From contig NC_088312.1 of the NCBI RefSeq assembly GCF_910592395.1, forward strand, positions 2,730,001-2,790,000: a stretch of 60,000 bases of DNA, given 5' to 3'. Under the pieces are notes generated by a model that worked only from the letters and a program-made list of their open reading frames with translations, was not told where the DNA came from and did not search any database. Of this stretch, positions 9,146-58,600 are shown piece after piece. The DNA is from Lineus longissimus (Eukaryota > Nemertea > Pilidiophora > Heteronemertea > Lineidae). The translations under genes were made by a program, and so were the position numbers. The stretch's first letter is position 1. Every line of letters begins with the position of its first letter.

Positions 9146-12100
9146 ATACTTTAGAACGAGATATCGGAGAAATATTTTAAGATTTCGTACCACATTGACC
9201 TCCGTACGTTTTACTTGGTTGTTCGTCGTTTGAAATGGGTGTGGTGTAACAAACGACGTACGAACTCGAACTCCATTTCCGTCGTATTTCATAGCCCGTG
9301 ACTGTTAAGAAACCTGGCTACTATCTCCTGAATCTGAGCGTTCAGCTGAATCAACACCATTACGAAAGTTGTATTTTCTAGACCATTACACTCTACCGTG
9401 TTAAAACGACCTCCATTCGCATTCCATTAATGATAGCCCGTTCACTTACTCGAGATTTTCCTGTTCTCAAGCTGGCGTAGACCTTGTTAAAACAAGACCG
9501 CCTTTCCTGTTAGGTCGATAAGTGGTTTCTGTTAACTGGCCACAACCCGCTAATTGAAAATCGCGGAAAATAACCAATATTCGTGGTGCTGTCAAGTTTT
9601 TCGGGGTCGAGATGGACCACAGAGAGCAGAGCCATTATAGAATTCCTGAATCCGACGAAGAAATGATGACGATGATGGTAATTATGCTGATGATGACCTA
9701 CGGGAAACGGTGTCGGCCGGCCTTAACGGGAGTGTTCTGTTCCACTCACTCGAGAGTTCATGTCGTTGGACGCCCTTCCCGTTGTGGGAACAGCTGTCGT
9801 TCCTTTCGTGGACCGCCTCCCAAATACCACGTCCGTCATTTTGTTATCATTCAAATCGTGTATATGATCAGCCTTACATGTACAGGTACGTCAGGAGCCA
9901 CAGGCACTAGTTGTCACGTCACAGGAGTAAACGAACGTATAGGAGCTTATACTATAAGCGCAGCGCAAGTAATCAAACACCTTAAGTCACACAATAACTT
10001 ACACGTACATGTTGCTTTCCTTGCCCAAAGTAAAAGCTGCATCACCCTTTTGTAGTTCACACCCTGGTAATCAGAAAATGTCAGCACGTTCACCAGAAGC
10101 AGCGAAACGACTCATCTTGGTTAAGTGATTAAGCATTAGGCGTGGCGCACTAATCCATGGTTTTCAATCTATATTCGTTGACTTATTTTCCGTTCTATTC
10201 TTGTTTCAAGACCGCTGCTGTGCGGTTAAAGGATGACCATCGCGATTACCTACAAATCTTCTTAACTTCCCTATTGCTACGAAGCTTCAAATGCCTTATT
10301 TGGATTCAGTTGTTTTTGTGCTGGCTGCCAAAGGGATAACATTCTCCGGAACAATGGAGACGAGTGAGGGGGTCCTAGATGGTATCAAGACTTTAAAAAG
10401 AAAAGTCATCAAAAGTTCGTCATGAAAACGCGAATTACTGCTGGGATGCTGTGAAATACATGTTAGTAGAGAAACCTATATCGGCCATTTCGGGAACCTT
10501 AATCTGGTTCATCTGGCTTTCATACTGTGTTATTAAACACTCATGTGTGCCCAATATACAAAGCAAATGCCCGATATAACAGCTCTCTTTTCGGAAATGA
10601 GCAATGTTTCTATTAAGGTTTCCATTGAAGAACTGGTGACGATGATGTCACCGCTAATGAATGGTGTCTTTATTATTTCGTATTGTTCGCCGTGTCAAAG
10701 CTGAACAACAAAGAGCTAAACCCTATTGACACCTTTCAACAGGTGGAATCAATGCTAAGTAAACACTGGGGTAAAGACAGAACATATAAGCTTTGATGTT
10801 TGATGCATTTATCTAGTTATCCTTTTCTCTTGGGCTGGGAAGAATAAAAAGTTAACCAGAGATAGTATTTATGATGGCCAGATTAGAAATAATAGATGGG
10901 TTTCATATGGAGCGTTTGATGTCGAGTCGTATGAATCTCCTTGTGTGATTGTATCTGGCTTTCTCTGTGGTTGAAATGATTTCTCTCAATACGCTGATGC
11001 CGATGTACACTGATTTTGGCTTGTTATAATGGAGTTAACTCCACATCACCCCTCCACTCATTCATTTAGTTATAGACTATAAAACCTTTCCGATTGTGAC
11101 ACAATCACTGAACTACTTTTCCTTCTTACAATGTAGAACATACTTAACATACAACAGATACAGACAAGATTTCTCAATTCCTACTTTCAGGTGTGGTACC
11201 AATAACTTTCATTGGCATGCGGGAGACATGGACGCCAGCACCAACGTCTACCACGAGACGCCAAGCGTTTACGGCGACACATCACGTTCGTCGGACACCT
11301 CGCGAGAGAGAACGAATGAAAAGCTCAAAGTCTGTGTCTTAGATAAAGGAATTCTGATAAAGCGGGCTTTTGCCTTTGGCTGGATCTAGATTATCTAGTG
11401 GGTCCAAAGTGTTGTCACTGTGTTAGTAAATATGTATATTTAGGGAACTGGGCCTGATTTGACTTTGTGATTGAGATATTCCTAAAGTTTGAGTAGCGTC
11501 AAATTAGATAAACATTGAAAAAGAAGAGAAACTTTGGAAAGAAGGGCCACAAAGAAGCGTGGATGGTCTGTGCTGAGCACTCCCTCGAATAGATATTGAC
11601 ATCACAGTGCTCGTGGCCCATGATTGTAATTGGACGTCGTACATGTAATGCTATTTGTTTTCTTTGGTCTATTATTGAATTAATTATAGACTTTTGCACC
11701 TGTTTCTATCAATTGATGAGCCAGTTTTTCATGCTTTTTGACTTTTTCTGGTACGTGACGTGCATTGTACTCTTTGCTCATTAGCCGTTGTCCTTTGAAG
11801 AACCGAAACATCAGATAACAACAATCGAAATCAGATTCAGTACGGCCTCTATATGTTTGATTACCATGACTTTGGCTGTAGCGGATACAGAAATTGGGGA
11901 GAGGAAGCGTGGCCCAACACAGAGAGCAGATAGCGCACAATTTTGGGAACAAATGAGGGTTTGGGGTCCTACCCAGAAAACAAAAAATGAAAACTTAAGT
12001 GCAAAAATATACATTCTATGTGCATCTGAGGGATAGAATAGAATTACATGTAGTAAATCCTTTTTGTGGGGGGTGGGGCTCATGTAGTACTCACAAAGGT

Positions 12101-13472
12101 CTCAATATAAAAGCTTTACGGATATCTTTATTTTCACAAACTTGAACACCGTCAACAAAATTTAGTCCTGACTCTTTTCCGTAAGGCGATAGTTGCCGAT
12201 GATACGTTACAAAAGTGGTACAAGAAGCTAACAAAACGAGTATAGGCTACTCTGTTGTTATTCAGGACTACTTTGACTTAAACAACTTGAGACCAAGAGA
12301 GATTAAATAAAGATTGCTTTCTGCAGTCATGGAAGAATTACAAATGTTTGTTCCCGAGCGAAACTCCTGATATTCTTTTGAAATCAAGCCGACCGAACAC
12401 AATAATGTTCGAGTTCCTGATAGCTAATGAGAAATTACAGAAGTTATACAGAAAGCTAGGGCAAAAACCTCTCTGTTCTGTCAAGTTAAATCTTTACAAG
12501 AGGAAACAGAAGGATATCCGTCTAAATACGGAGATTTCATATCCCTGATTAAAGCTAGATGTGATAGTTTATCAACATGCGTATATTGTTGTGACGGCAT
12601 TCAGCTTTCCGTATATTTGTTGTTTCTTTTTGTCCGTTTTTTGGCTTTATCAAATAATTCCTCGCTTTACAGTTTTACCACTTCTGTACACTTGTCTCCC
12701 TGACTGAGACTCTCAAGCGATGTTTGAACACAAACATTGTGAAGATATGTAAAGCCAACAACACTACCAGTATCGTTGGTAAAGAGTTCCTGCGTACGTT
12801 TGGGATGTCAGTTTAACAATCCTTCTATGATACACTTATTTCCAATCAGAACATCAGCGAAATAACATTGTACTAGACACACATGTACATGTAGAGATTT
12901 TGCAACATGTGTATAAGTAGTTTTTTCCCTTAAATTTACATATCGTCACTCGTTTGGCCCGGCCTAATGCGGCATCCGTAGACATTGTTAAGTCGGGAGG
13001 TTTAAATTCTTTTGCAATCCGGACATTGTTAATGTTGCCTTTAAGTATTTCAACATCTGCATCATCATTTTTTTCTCCGTATCCGTAACTTTTAACCTTA
13101 GATCTATCCTTATCACGATATCCCACGCAGTTTGAAAACTGTACAATAACGTGTGACAACAGAGAGAATGAGTATTACCGGCACAGTAACCACAGAATCG
13201 AATGAATAAAAATGGCTTCTGGTGACGTCATTACGGCCGATAGGTGTCACTTTCGACTAAAGATGCGGACTGAATAACGTCCAGCATCTAATATAACGAT
13301 AGGAAGGAAAGCTTTGTGTGCGTTTTGGATAGATGAAACGGTGCAGCTACATGTACAGTTTTTACCTCCTGAATTTTGATTAATCACGTAAATTTGAAAT
13401 TCGAGACTATAAACCAAACTGAAGATTACGATCTTCAATCTTAGAGGTAGATACAAATCAGAAACAAAATAT
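9146..13472. other. Intergenic region between the convergent kinase and protease genes
   Basis: No gene is firmly recognised. The stretch contains a 147-codon ORF (9612-10055) with no recognisable domain, and one exon-like block at 11191-11389 described separately. Base composition is otherwise ordinary and AT-rich, with scattered ACATGTA palindromes. Confidence 0.6.
11191..11389 (+). CDS. Possible isolated coding exon, unknown product
   Basis: A good acceptor (attcctactttcag) precedes an open frame that reads CGTNNFHWHAGDMDASTNVY, then HETPSVYGDTSRSSDTSRER, ending at a stop at 11387-11389. Between about 11215 and 11330 the third codon positions are GC-rich compared with the surroundings, as in the real exons nearby. 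The frame requires an upstream exon ending in phase 2, which I could not identify. Splicing from the kinase donor after 8037 would enter a different frame and stop after about 43 codons. No domain is recognised; it could be the last exon of an unrecognised gene or chance. Confidence 0.25.
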
Positions 13473-13478
13473 TTTATT
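13473..13478 (-). terminator. Candidate poly(A) signal of the serine protease gene
   Basis: TTTATT on the plus strand is AATAAA on the minus strand, about 200 nt downstream of the protease stop codon. Position and orientation fit; nothing else confirms it. Confidence 0.4.
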
Positions 13479-13674
13479 GTGGGACCAAATTCCATGTCGA
13501 TATATTTCTTTAACGTTTGGTATAACATCCGTAGAAAAGATGATAAATAATCCACTTTTGTACCAATGCTGCAGATATCAGATGCACGTGCACACGTTCC
13601 AGAAAATGCATATAGTTCAGGGATGCCGTACGTGATTGGCTGTGGCCACCGCCCAATCGGACCTTTTGATTGAT

Positions 13675-49259
<35,585 letters not shown>

Positions 49260-49287
49260 GGTGCCCGCGGTATCCCGTGCGTAAAGC

Positions 49288-52200
49288 CTGAAAAATGAGA
49301 GAATGTCCTGATCAAACTTCAATCCTGCCTCATATTCCAGCCAGATGACATGTGAAGTGTGAGCGCGATCAGAGTCAACGGCGTTGTATTCGCTGAACAG
49401 GTACGCGCGTACGCTCCGAAGGGGGATATCGGAGATTGCAGTAGGTAACGTGACGTCACTAAAATTGACGCGGTCCACGCTAATCACGCATGCGTGTTGT
49501 TTGTAATCATTTCGCTGGAGTTCGCAGGTTTCCAACAAACATCGTTACCAAGCACTTCCTGTTGACCTCCCTCGAAGGTTCGATACCCCGGTGGTATATG
49601 GTTCACTCTTACATTATTGTAGAAACTTTTAAGGGGTTAACCTTTACTTAAGAGAGTTGGAACCCCCCAGGAACGACTCGTACGCATTCGAATTTCTTGC
49701 GCTATTACATAACATATAATCAAGAATAGGCAATAAAAACTATGATGTGTGGGCTGCTTCGATTAACGGACTTCGGACCAATGCAGAGTACCTAATTCGC
49801 TTTCGTCGAGGGTGTCAGAAAGTGACTCCTGCGTGGCGGAAGAAGAGACCAAGCGACATATTACAAGCGTCAGGAATTCGGCAACCTGCGCACATGAATG
49901 AAATCGTCGGGTTCACCACAGTTCAGTCTAATTATCAAAAAAATGAAGAAGATGTCAACATGACTAGTCTTCGTAGGGAGGTCTATTTAAAAGTATCTAT
50001 GCTTTAAGGAACTGTACACAGTGCCGCCTGTTCCCATATTTTCATAACATGACTGGTCTTCTACACTAATTATTGTTCTTATCCACAAGTAGAATAGAAC
50101 TGTTTGCTCAGAATCCGACACTTGATTAACAGTTATCGCTGAGTAGGGTTGGGTAAATGGTAAACATTGGCGTTGCATTAAGCTATTCACAGTGGCCAAA
50201 GCATGACCGGAAAGTCATTGATGTTCCGGTAAACAGGATTTGATCCGATAGTCATTCTCCTTTTGCAATTAATCAGCATTATGTGTTGATTAATTTCAAG
50301 CATAGATGTCAATTTAAAGATTTGTGGGTCGATCAAGCAGTGTACAATATTTCAAAGAATCCATGTCGTATCCTAGATACTGAAATAGAAGGAATATGCT
50401 GACGTTTTTACGGATGTTATGAGGGCCTTTGATCATGCTGATTACAATACATGTACATGTACGTACACCATCATCAGATCAAACTCAGGGTCACTGTCTT
50501 TCCAATCACATATGCTGTAAAGGGTAACTATCAGTAAAGTCCATGATCTTAGATTTCGGACATTACTTGTACTCTATCTATGTTTGACCAACCTTTGGTC
50601 TAGTATAAAATGAGGCGATGATAGCGTTGAGGCAATGCATCGCTTTTGAAAAAAGATACGCCTTTTCTAGTATCAATTCTGCCATGAGCATACCCGATAC
50701 ATACCTGTGTTACCGCATTCCTGCCCGGTAGGATTTGTTTGAGTTATAAGATATCACTGAAATTGCAAATACTTGAAATTCGATCGTTTGTTTCAAACGG
50801 ATTCTGTCTCAGCCACAGGTATAAGCTCGCAGTGGTAAAAATTACCGTATTGGCGATCTTCGAGTCTGCCGAGATGTCACCATAATATTTCTCGACGAGC
50901 TGACCTGTCCTTGGAAAGGAGAAAGTTTTTTGTGTTGTTGGAGTCTTCCAATGAAACAATGAAGTGTTCATCTAGTAATAGTTTCTTCAAGCATGAATTG
51001 CATCGCACGATGTAGAAGAAAATGCACTGCAGTTTTGTCTGGTCGATAGCAAACAAATGTCACCAATCATCCAGGGCTGAGGCCACTGAACTTGGGGTAT
51101 GATGTTTGCCTAGAAACTACACAGGATCCTAAGCTCGGTCTATAGAGGACGAATTCACCATAGACAGAATTACTCAATAAATATTTGTCTCATGCTTGTG
51201 TACTTACTCCTCAAATTGAGCTCGAATTCCTTGTGAGGAGCCTGCTCGTGAGGATAGAATTCCCTATGTGGTGTATGATGCATTAGAAAGTATACCATAA
51301 TCTTGTTAAGTGAAACGTTCCCCAACTTCAAACCCACAAAATCTAATTTCTGGGTTACTTTGGGGAATGGCGGCAATCGAGACTAGGCGACCTGGGATGT
51401 TGCACCAGCTATGAGGCAAAACTATTTGGGAGAAAAGGTGTATTATGTAGGTGTGCAACTCTGTCCACTTTTCAAATAAAGGATTAACAACTATCTTTGT
51501 TGGAGATAATTCTGCGGAGACATGCTCGAAACCCGCTCCGATAGCCGCCAGCTGACTTACACGAATGAGAATTCTGTTAAGATTCGGAGCCCAAGCCAAC
51601 ACGAAACCTGAGCATTTGAGACATTTGATAAAATTCTCAACATGAAAGCTTTGTTGTTGGCTGTGTTCTGTGTTCATCACGCGGGGTCATGTGTTACTAA
51701 TTGCTCCTTTTGCCTTATTTAGTGATACCTCAATCTCTGTGCTCAGAGATCGTATTGAGCAATCCATCGATTGTGGTTCTTCAGGTTCTTCATTGGGATC
51801 ATAGATATCTCAAGCGTCATGTCATCGTCGATCCGGCGTCAGCAGCAACTTCATGGTATATTGACATATAAATTGGGGTAGCGGATGGAGTATGTAAATC
51901 CCGATCACAATATTCAGTGTTCCTCGAAAAACCTCACTTTGGAGCATCGTAGATTGGTCAATTTGTCAGTTAGGATCATCAAGAGAAACTGTTTTTCCGC
52001 TATCACATCAGGTACCTTTCAGTCAAGTTCAATCTCATCACACCATCAACCAACTATCTTGTATTCTTGCGTACGTGGCACGACGAAGTACATGTACGAA
52101 GCATGTTTTCGACGAGAGAAACGCGTTCGATGCATTCGAGAACATCGTTCTGTCTGCAAGAAAATGGAGCCGAATGCAGCCCGGGTTGTGACAGTGCAAA

Positions 52201-52594
52201 ACTGCGTGTGATGAAAACAGGAGGGCAATAATGAAGAACAACTCCACAAATGGATCTTTCGGATATCTTCTTTAAACAGTGTGTCCGATCAATCTGAATT
52301 AAACGGTTCAATAAATTCCTCGTCAAGCATGCACAGGAAGGAAGGCTCCAGTCAGCGAAAACATCAAACACTCAGTTGTGACACCAAATGAACGATGTCT
52401 ACGAACTTGTCAATGAAGAATGATATATTTCCCTTGAAGGAACGAGGAGGATTTCCGTTCTCCGTATTCTGAGCGGCATGTACGGTACTCCAAACCGCTA
52501 CCGCTCCCCCACCCCACACACACACACCACGTGTCACAAAAACGTATTTTTCATGCAGATTTTGGCCTATTTTCAGACTAATGGTGTTTGGAAG
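49288..52594. other. Sequence upstream of the protease signal-peptide exon; no gene recognised
   Basis: The non-coding first exon and promoter of the protease are expected here or further right, but no TATA box or initiator can be defended. A 124-codon minus ORF (51306-51680) and other short ORFs show no domain. Confidence 0.4.
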
Positions 52595-52606
52595 CCCCCC
52601 CCCCCC
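52595..52606. repeat. Poly(C) tract
   Basis: 12 consecutive C; a smaller version of those at 45.2-45.4 kb. Confidence 0.9.
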
Positions 52607-55600
52607 TTGTTATCCAACAGAGTTAGTTCTTTGTCGCTCGGGTCAGGCCCCTGCCAATAATACAACGCATTCATATCGCAGTTTGAAAATGCATTTTTAT
52701 TTTCATCACGTTCGTGGTCCACTAGGGTTCAAATCGTATCACCTCTCCCCTTCTCACAAAATATGGACCATCGGGGAAAAGCATGATAAAAATATTAAAG
52801 ATTCTATTCGCATGCCACTTTATCTCTGTAACTTATTTTTACCCAGACGGAGGTGGAAGTAGCCATGCAGGTGGGCACAGGTTATTGGTCAGTGGCTTAT
52901 AAACTGTCAAAGGAAAGGAACTTTTTCTCTTTTTCGCTCGTTTTTTTCTAAATCTCTACATTTGCATTAGATTGATGATGAACATATTATCCTCCAACCT
53001 AGGACAGAGGTCGGTTAAATATCCACCTCGAACGTTTTTCCTTGACTCAGCCAGATCATTGTTACAAAATATACCATTGATACTAACTTTCCTCGTCAGA
53101 ACCCTCGGACCAGGAAATTGTGACTAGGAAGTTTCCGGAATATTCCGCATTTAGACTGAATACATAGATACATGTACAGTACATTGCTCATCATCGTTAC
53201 ACAAAAGTATTTAATCTAAGGAACTTATTTTGATATGTCTAAATTATCTCTTAATCGAATTCCAAAATCGGGTGCAAACTGCTAGTACATGTATCATATT
53301 TTATCGCCTGTAGATACAAGTATATGCCTGCATTGGTTCCTGTTCGGGTGCAGAATGTTGTTCACATTTCCGTCTCATATAGAGGTTGCCGTATGTCCGA
53401 GAGCATGACAATACTAATAATAGACCAATAGGAATGTTCTCCCCCTCCCCGTCGGTTACCTGAAACTGACAAGCTTTATATTGCTTCTGTCTGCCACCCA
53501 TGGTGTTTTATCGGAATGATATTGGTCCGATCTGATACCTTCATCACGTGTCCTATGTGTTATCATTGAGTTGATGTTATACATATTGCAAAGACTCATG
53601 ACACCATCTAGTAGGCGTATCATTTTCGATTCCCACCCCGACTTCATCTTTGAGAATAACAGACGTCTATGGACAACTTCGATTCACCAGAAGCAGACGA
53701 ACATTTTCACATGAATAGGCTACGTACACCTGCACACCGTATTTTGAATTCCGGATGCATTAGGCGGAAAAAATCGTCGTCTTCCAAGTGGTGGTGATGG
53801 TCATGCCAGGATAAGAACCCTTTAATCTCCATGTCGCCCCTCCCCCCTCCCCTCTCTGACCCCAGTTTCATCAACGATGTAGACAATCAAAAATATAAAG
53901 GTCATTCACGCCCATGTGGCTTCTGGTGATCTGCATTGATGGCTCGTTTTCTTGTTGCACCTCATCAATTGATTTCCCTTTGGGGCAATACGGCTACCTG
54001 AGACCACATGATACCTTGGTATATATTCGCTGAATAAATAATACCAAGGGACCCTCCATCCCTTTCAAACATTTTCTTCACGAGCGTACATCGCAGGGGA
54101 GTGGGCAAAGGGATGGCGCACACTGGCACGTTCATGTTCAAAACAAGCGGGCCCAGGCCCGCCGTTTTTGTGGAAATGAGTATGGAGAGTACTAGGCCAC
54201 ATTTACAATGACAGTGACATTGATGGTAAAGATTACCATGACAAAAAATGAATGTTATCAAGATGCTGCTGAAGAAGATGACACGATGGCGATCACTACG
54301 ATAAACAGGTTCCACAATCTTTACGAAGAGCTGCAAACGACAAGGCATACATACATGTAGAACGCCACTGTCAATATTGTCATCCTATTATAGATATTAT
54401 GTAGAAGGGAATCCCAAGCCTTAAATGTTGGTATATGAATCATGCGGCATACAATTTCACACCTTGTTCGTGACTGTGCTTTGAAATGTTGTTTAGTTGT
54501 TTTGTCCAACCTTGGAGTTTTGTTCAATATGCCAAGCGAAGCAGCATCGCGCAGAGGAGATACTTTCAGTTGTTCTTTGCGTGTCAGTAGGGAAAAATCG
54601 TGATCCGCTATGTTACAGAGCCTAAGTGAAGTTTCTGATTACATCATCTTTCCATTGTCTAGGGTGGAACAGCGCATATTATCGGAAAGATAGATTAACA
54701 AGACAAGTTGCTTTTAGTAGCAGCAACTACACTTCACCTGTGAGAAGAAAATCCACTGCAAATGTCCAGAGACAAACTTTTGTACGCTGTTTCTGTGCAC
54801 ACTATTCTGAACTGATCTCTGGTATTGTTAATGGAGCCTTTTTATAGGCAGGAACTTCAGTACGCACTGGAAAGTTAGGGAATTTGGGCAGTTTGAATGG
54901 TAAAGATAGACATCGTATAAGGGTGAACAGTCCCAAAGGATTCCGCGCTTTATCAGTTCAATTTTCAGCCGAGACTACAGCTTTATCGTTCCAGTTTCAG
55001 GTTTTCCAGACCATTGAGTCAGATCTTCAGCCAATGGGTTAGTTGTTTTCATCACTGAACGATCTCTACCAATATTCCGTTTGGGATAAGGTGGCTGCGC
55101 CTCAAGATATACCAGACTGGTCGTATAACGATCGTGTAGAGTCAGCAGCTGCGGGGATGACTCTGGCAGTTCAATAAAGAAAATACCCGATCGTATCATT
55201 CCCAGGAACTTGAAGAGCCAGCTATATTGGGTCTCGGGTCAAATTTTCTAATTGCCTGGATATACAGTTCGCCTTATCGAACATTTATGATGGCAGACGC
55301 ATTCGTACGCAATGTTCGCCAGGCGACGCTCGGCTTGGTATTGAATTTTCTGAGGTTAGGGGAAACCAGGGTAAGTGCACTAACCCTGCGACTGAATCGG
55401 GCATACGACACCTAATATGTGTAAATCAAGAGTCAGTGTACTGACGACTCCGCGGACTTCTATGAATGTGTTGAAGTGTTTTCCATTAAGGTGTAAAATA
55501 AAAGTCAGCCTTGTTTGGCTCTCGACCTCCGATGAGTGATCAACGCCGTATCGCCGTTCTGGATGCCTTTTTATGGAGCATTCTTGAGTCGTACTTAAAG

Positions 55601-58600
55601 GTAAAAGTAGAGGTAAAGCATTCTGCTGGTCTGCTCAAATTATGCACATCACGTTGCACATGCATTAGCATAACGGTGATCATATCGTTAGAAGCCCTTT
55701 CCTGGGGTTTCATATGGCTGGAGTGGGCTTGGGGATACTGATAAGGCGGGACATTGCCTTTAATGATACACTACACGTCCACAGAGGGGAACGAACAAAA
55801 GACAATGGTTGTTAAATAGAAAATAGAATGTGCAAACACGACTACCCAAATACAGACGTTAAAGGAACAGTGCGTGTACTTTAAACGTTCGATCACTGTT
55901 GACGTTTTTTGTCTCTAATTTCCAGCGTATTTAGATAAATAAGAGAGCCGAAACTCGTTTTGGATCGAGACAACCCCTGAATGCCAGGGAAGTGGCGTAA
56001 TCGAGTTGTCCCTTTTAACTCAAGTAGTGGATTCTTATACTTCAGATGCTACTTTGATCAACCGACTCTTTCGCCTTGTCTACTAAAAACAGATATCGAC
56101 AGGTGTATTTCGCTAATGGACTCATCATGAAAGGAAACTGATGATATGACTTTGTCCCGTCATAAAACATAGCCACACAAAGTGAAATAAGGATGTAGAC
56201 TGGCGCCTCTGTCAAAGAAAGCGGTAGAGCTGCCCATGATGGCGATATGTTTGAGAAGCATATGGCAGAGGATATCAAAGCGGGGTTTTTTTTACGTCGA
56301 GAGACTATTGACACAACTCTGTAAGTTTTTATCTTGGTAAAAAGTTCACGAAGAAAATCACTTACATTATTCTTAAAGGGGCTCTAATCAACACCTTAAG
56401 GATGCTTTTTAAAAAGCCTTACACTCGAGCGTTTCCGGCTGCTGTTACAGCCGCGATAAAAGTACGCTAGGCTCCAGCAATTATTTGGTACATGTAATTC
56501 AAAATTAGCCGCCATATTGCAGTTGGGCCCGGCGTGCAGTTGACGTCTTTCATGATACTTTGCTTCCCACAAACCACGCCGGATGCCGGATCAATGGAAA
56601 ACATTCTTATGATGGACATACGTACCGAATCACTTCTTGTTAAGTATCTTCTACATTTGTCATCACGCACAACCATAAAACCATAATGGCACTGCCTGTA
56701 TCTATATCGTGACTAAACACAAAGTCTCGGCCACTAGACAAAGTCCATCATGGTCCAATATTGGCCTCTGCAGATCGTCTAACCTGAGTGACACACATTA
56801 ATCAGGGGGTGGGTATAATCATCGCTAAGGAAACCACTCGAAAGTAATCCAGGCATCTTGAGAGGTTCTTCAACTGACAATTGATGTTATCTCAAACAGT
56901 ATGATGTGACTAGATGACAGAAAATTAGGGAAACAAGACTTCTCGACAGATGGAATGCTCCGAGTGCAATAAAGCTTTGGGTGGCAGTCTGGCGTTAAAT
57001 GCGTATCATACGACTCTCACTATGATTTGAGGGTGAACTACAGCCGTCTGCTCACAACTTCGATTAAACTGAACTGACGAATGTTTTCACGCTGATAAAC
57101 TACGGGTACTTGTCAATAATATCTCAAATGCAGGATCGGACCTGTGCATGAGACGTACATGCATGATGAAGTCGTTTTTCAAGTCGGGATGATGACCCAC
57201 GACTTGGATTAAACGACTTCGTTATCTCCTTCTTATGCACAGTTCCGTTGGAATTTAAAATATTATCGTGTATGTGCAGGTGTGAATATCAATATGAAGA
57301 TATTCGTCAATTAAATCAAATCGAATATATCACCAACATCGGAAATGGAGTCGGTGTAGGAGTCGAAGGGTGCGCAACCTCTGTATTTTCCTCCCATTAC
57401 GGCCACATACAGAAGCTGTCCACGTTATCTATTCCGTGATGGTCTTCGGCAAACGTACAAGTACTAATCTGATAGAGCACTTGTGTTGTTGATTACAGGT
57501 ATCGAGTATCTCTTTTCGTTCACATTAACAAGCAATAGACGTCTTTGTCGGCCTCAGAGCAATCATGCTTGGTGCCAATTAAGCTGAGTGCAACAACTTC
57601 ACCAATTACACGTATGTTGGCAATGACCTAAGTTTGTCGACATGCTTCTTGGACTTGATTGAAGGACACGTAATGCGTCGTAATCATTTTTTATATAACA
57701 TAGCCACAAGTCAAATGTCGATGTTGAAGCTCATAACGCTTTGTTAGGAAGGCGTTTTCCTTTACTTGCTTCATGTTAATGAGTAAGATACTGAATACGC
57801 TCTCCACCACTTAGTATGTGATTAAGCAGAGAGAAGAAAAGATATGGGTCGATGTCCAATGATAAATCTTATCCTACTCCACAATTGCCGTACATTGGCA
57901 CTTTTTCAGAAAATACGAAAGCTTTAAGAAAAAGAAATTTTAAATTTTTCTGAAGGATAAACGTTTGATGATATCGAATCACCACTACACGAGACACCTT
58001 ATCCGCGAGCCACTATACAAATGATGTCCGAAAAGATTTTTCAGTGAAAATACGACGGACGGATATTGAGAGCGAGAATGAAAGGAACACTCAAGAGTTC
58101 AAGGTTGATACCCAATACAGTGAGTTTCCGATGTTTGGACGATAATGCTGATGTCGGCGTCGGCTTCACGGAGAGTCAACGGAGAGGAATCAAGACGTCC
58201 TTGTGGACCTGGTGGTATAAAAGCTACAGAAGTACGCCTCCTTGGCCGCCTTACAGCCATTCGTTCACCAAGCCAGCCTCACATGCAGTTTAATGGTTAA
58301 CTTATGTCAACTTGGTGGGTTTACACATTGATCTACTGACAAAGGATCTGTTTCTCAGGACCGTGTTTACCGTACTCTTTAATTACAACTTGGGGCAACT
58401 TGGCCAGACGTTTGCCATCGTTCTTCGGCGTATTCGAGATATTGTCCAGGTTTATTTCTTTGTCTGCAAGTAACACTTCCATGGCGAGCCATTGCAGGGG
58501 TTGCAAGACAAGATATGGTTGTTGAGGGTCAGGAAGCAGAAGGGGAGTGGAGGAGATAAATGATGGAAATTCTGAATGCATTGCCATTTGCATGTAGTCG

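Noticed and set aside
8825-9292. 155-codon minus-strand ORF rich in Gly, Leu and Arg
   Set aside because: It is the translation of the C-rich 17-bp tandem repeat; the collagen-like look is a by-product of the repeat unit.
9612-10055. 147-codon plus ORF in the intergenic region
   Set aside because: Low-complexity Met-rich start, no domain; one possible donor inside but no matching partner exon.
49260-49538. N-terminal extension of the signal-peptide ORF, making a type II membrane protease
   Set aside because: A strong acceptor (ctctcatttttcag) sits 28 nt before the internal ATG, indicating the upstream bases are intron; the hydrophobic segment also reads as a cleavable signal peptide.
51306-51680. 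124-codon minus ORF
   Set aside because: No family resemblance or splice structure; treated as chance.
57273-57439. Acceptor-like tgcag followed by an open frame with IGNGVGVGVEGCA
   Set aside because: Weak pyrimidine tract, short frame, no partner exon.
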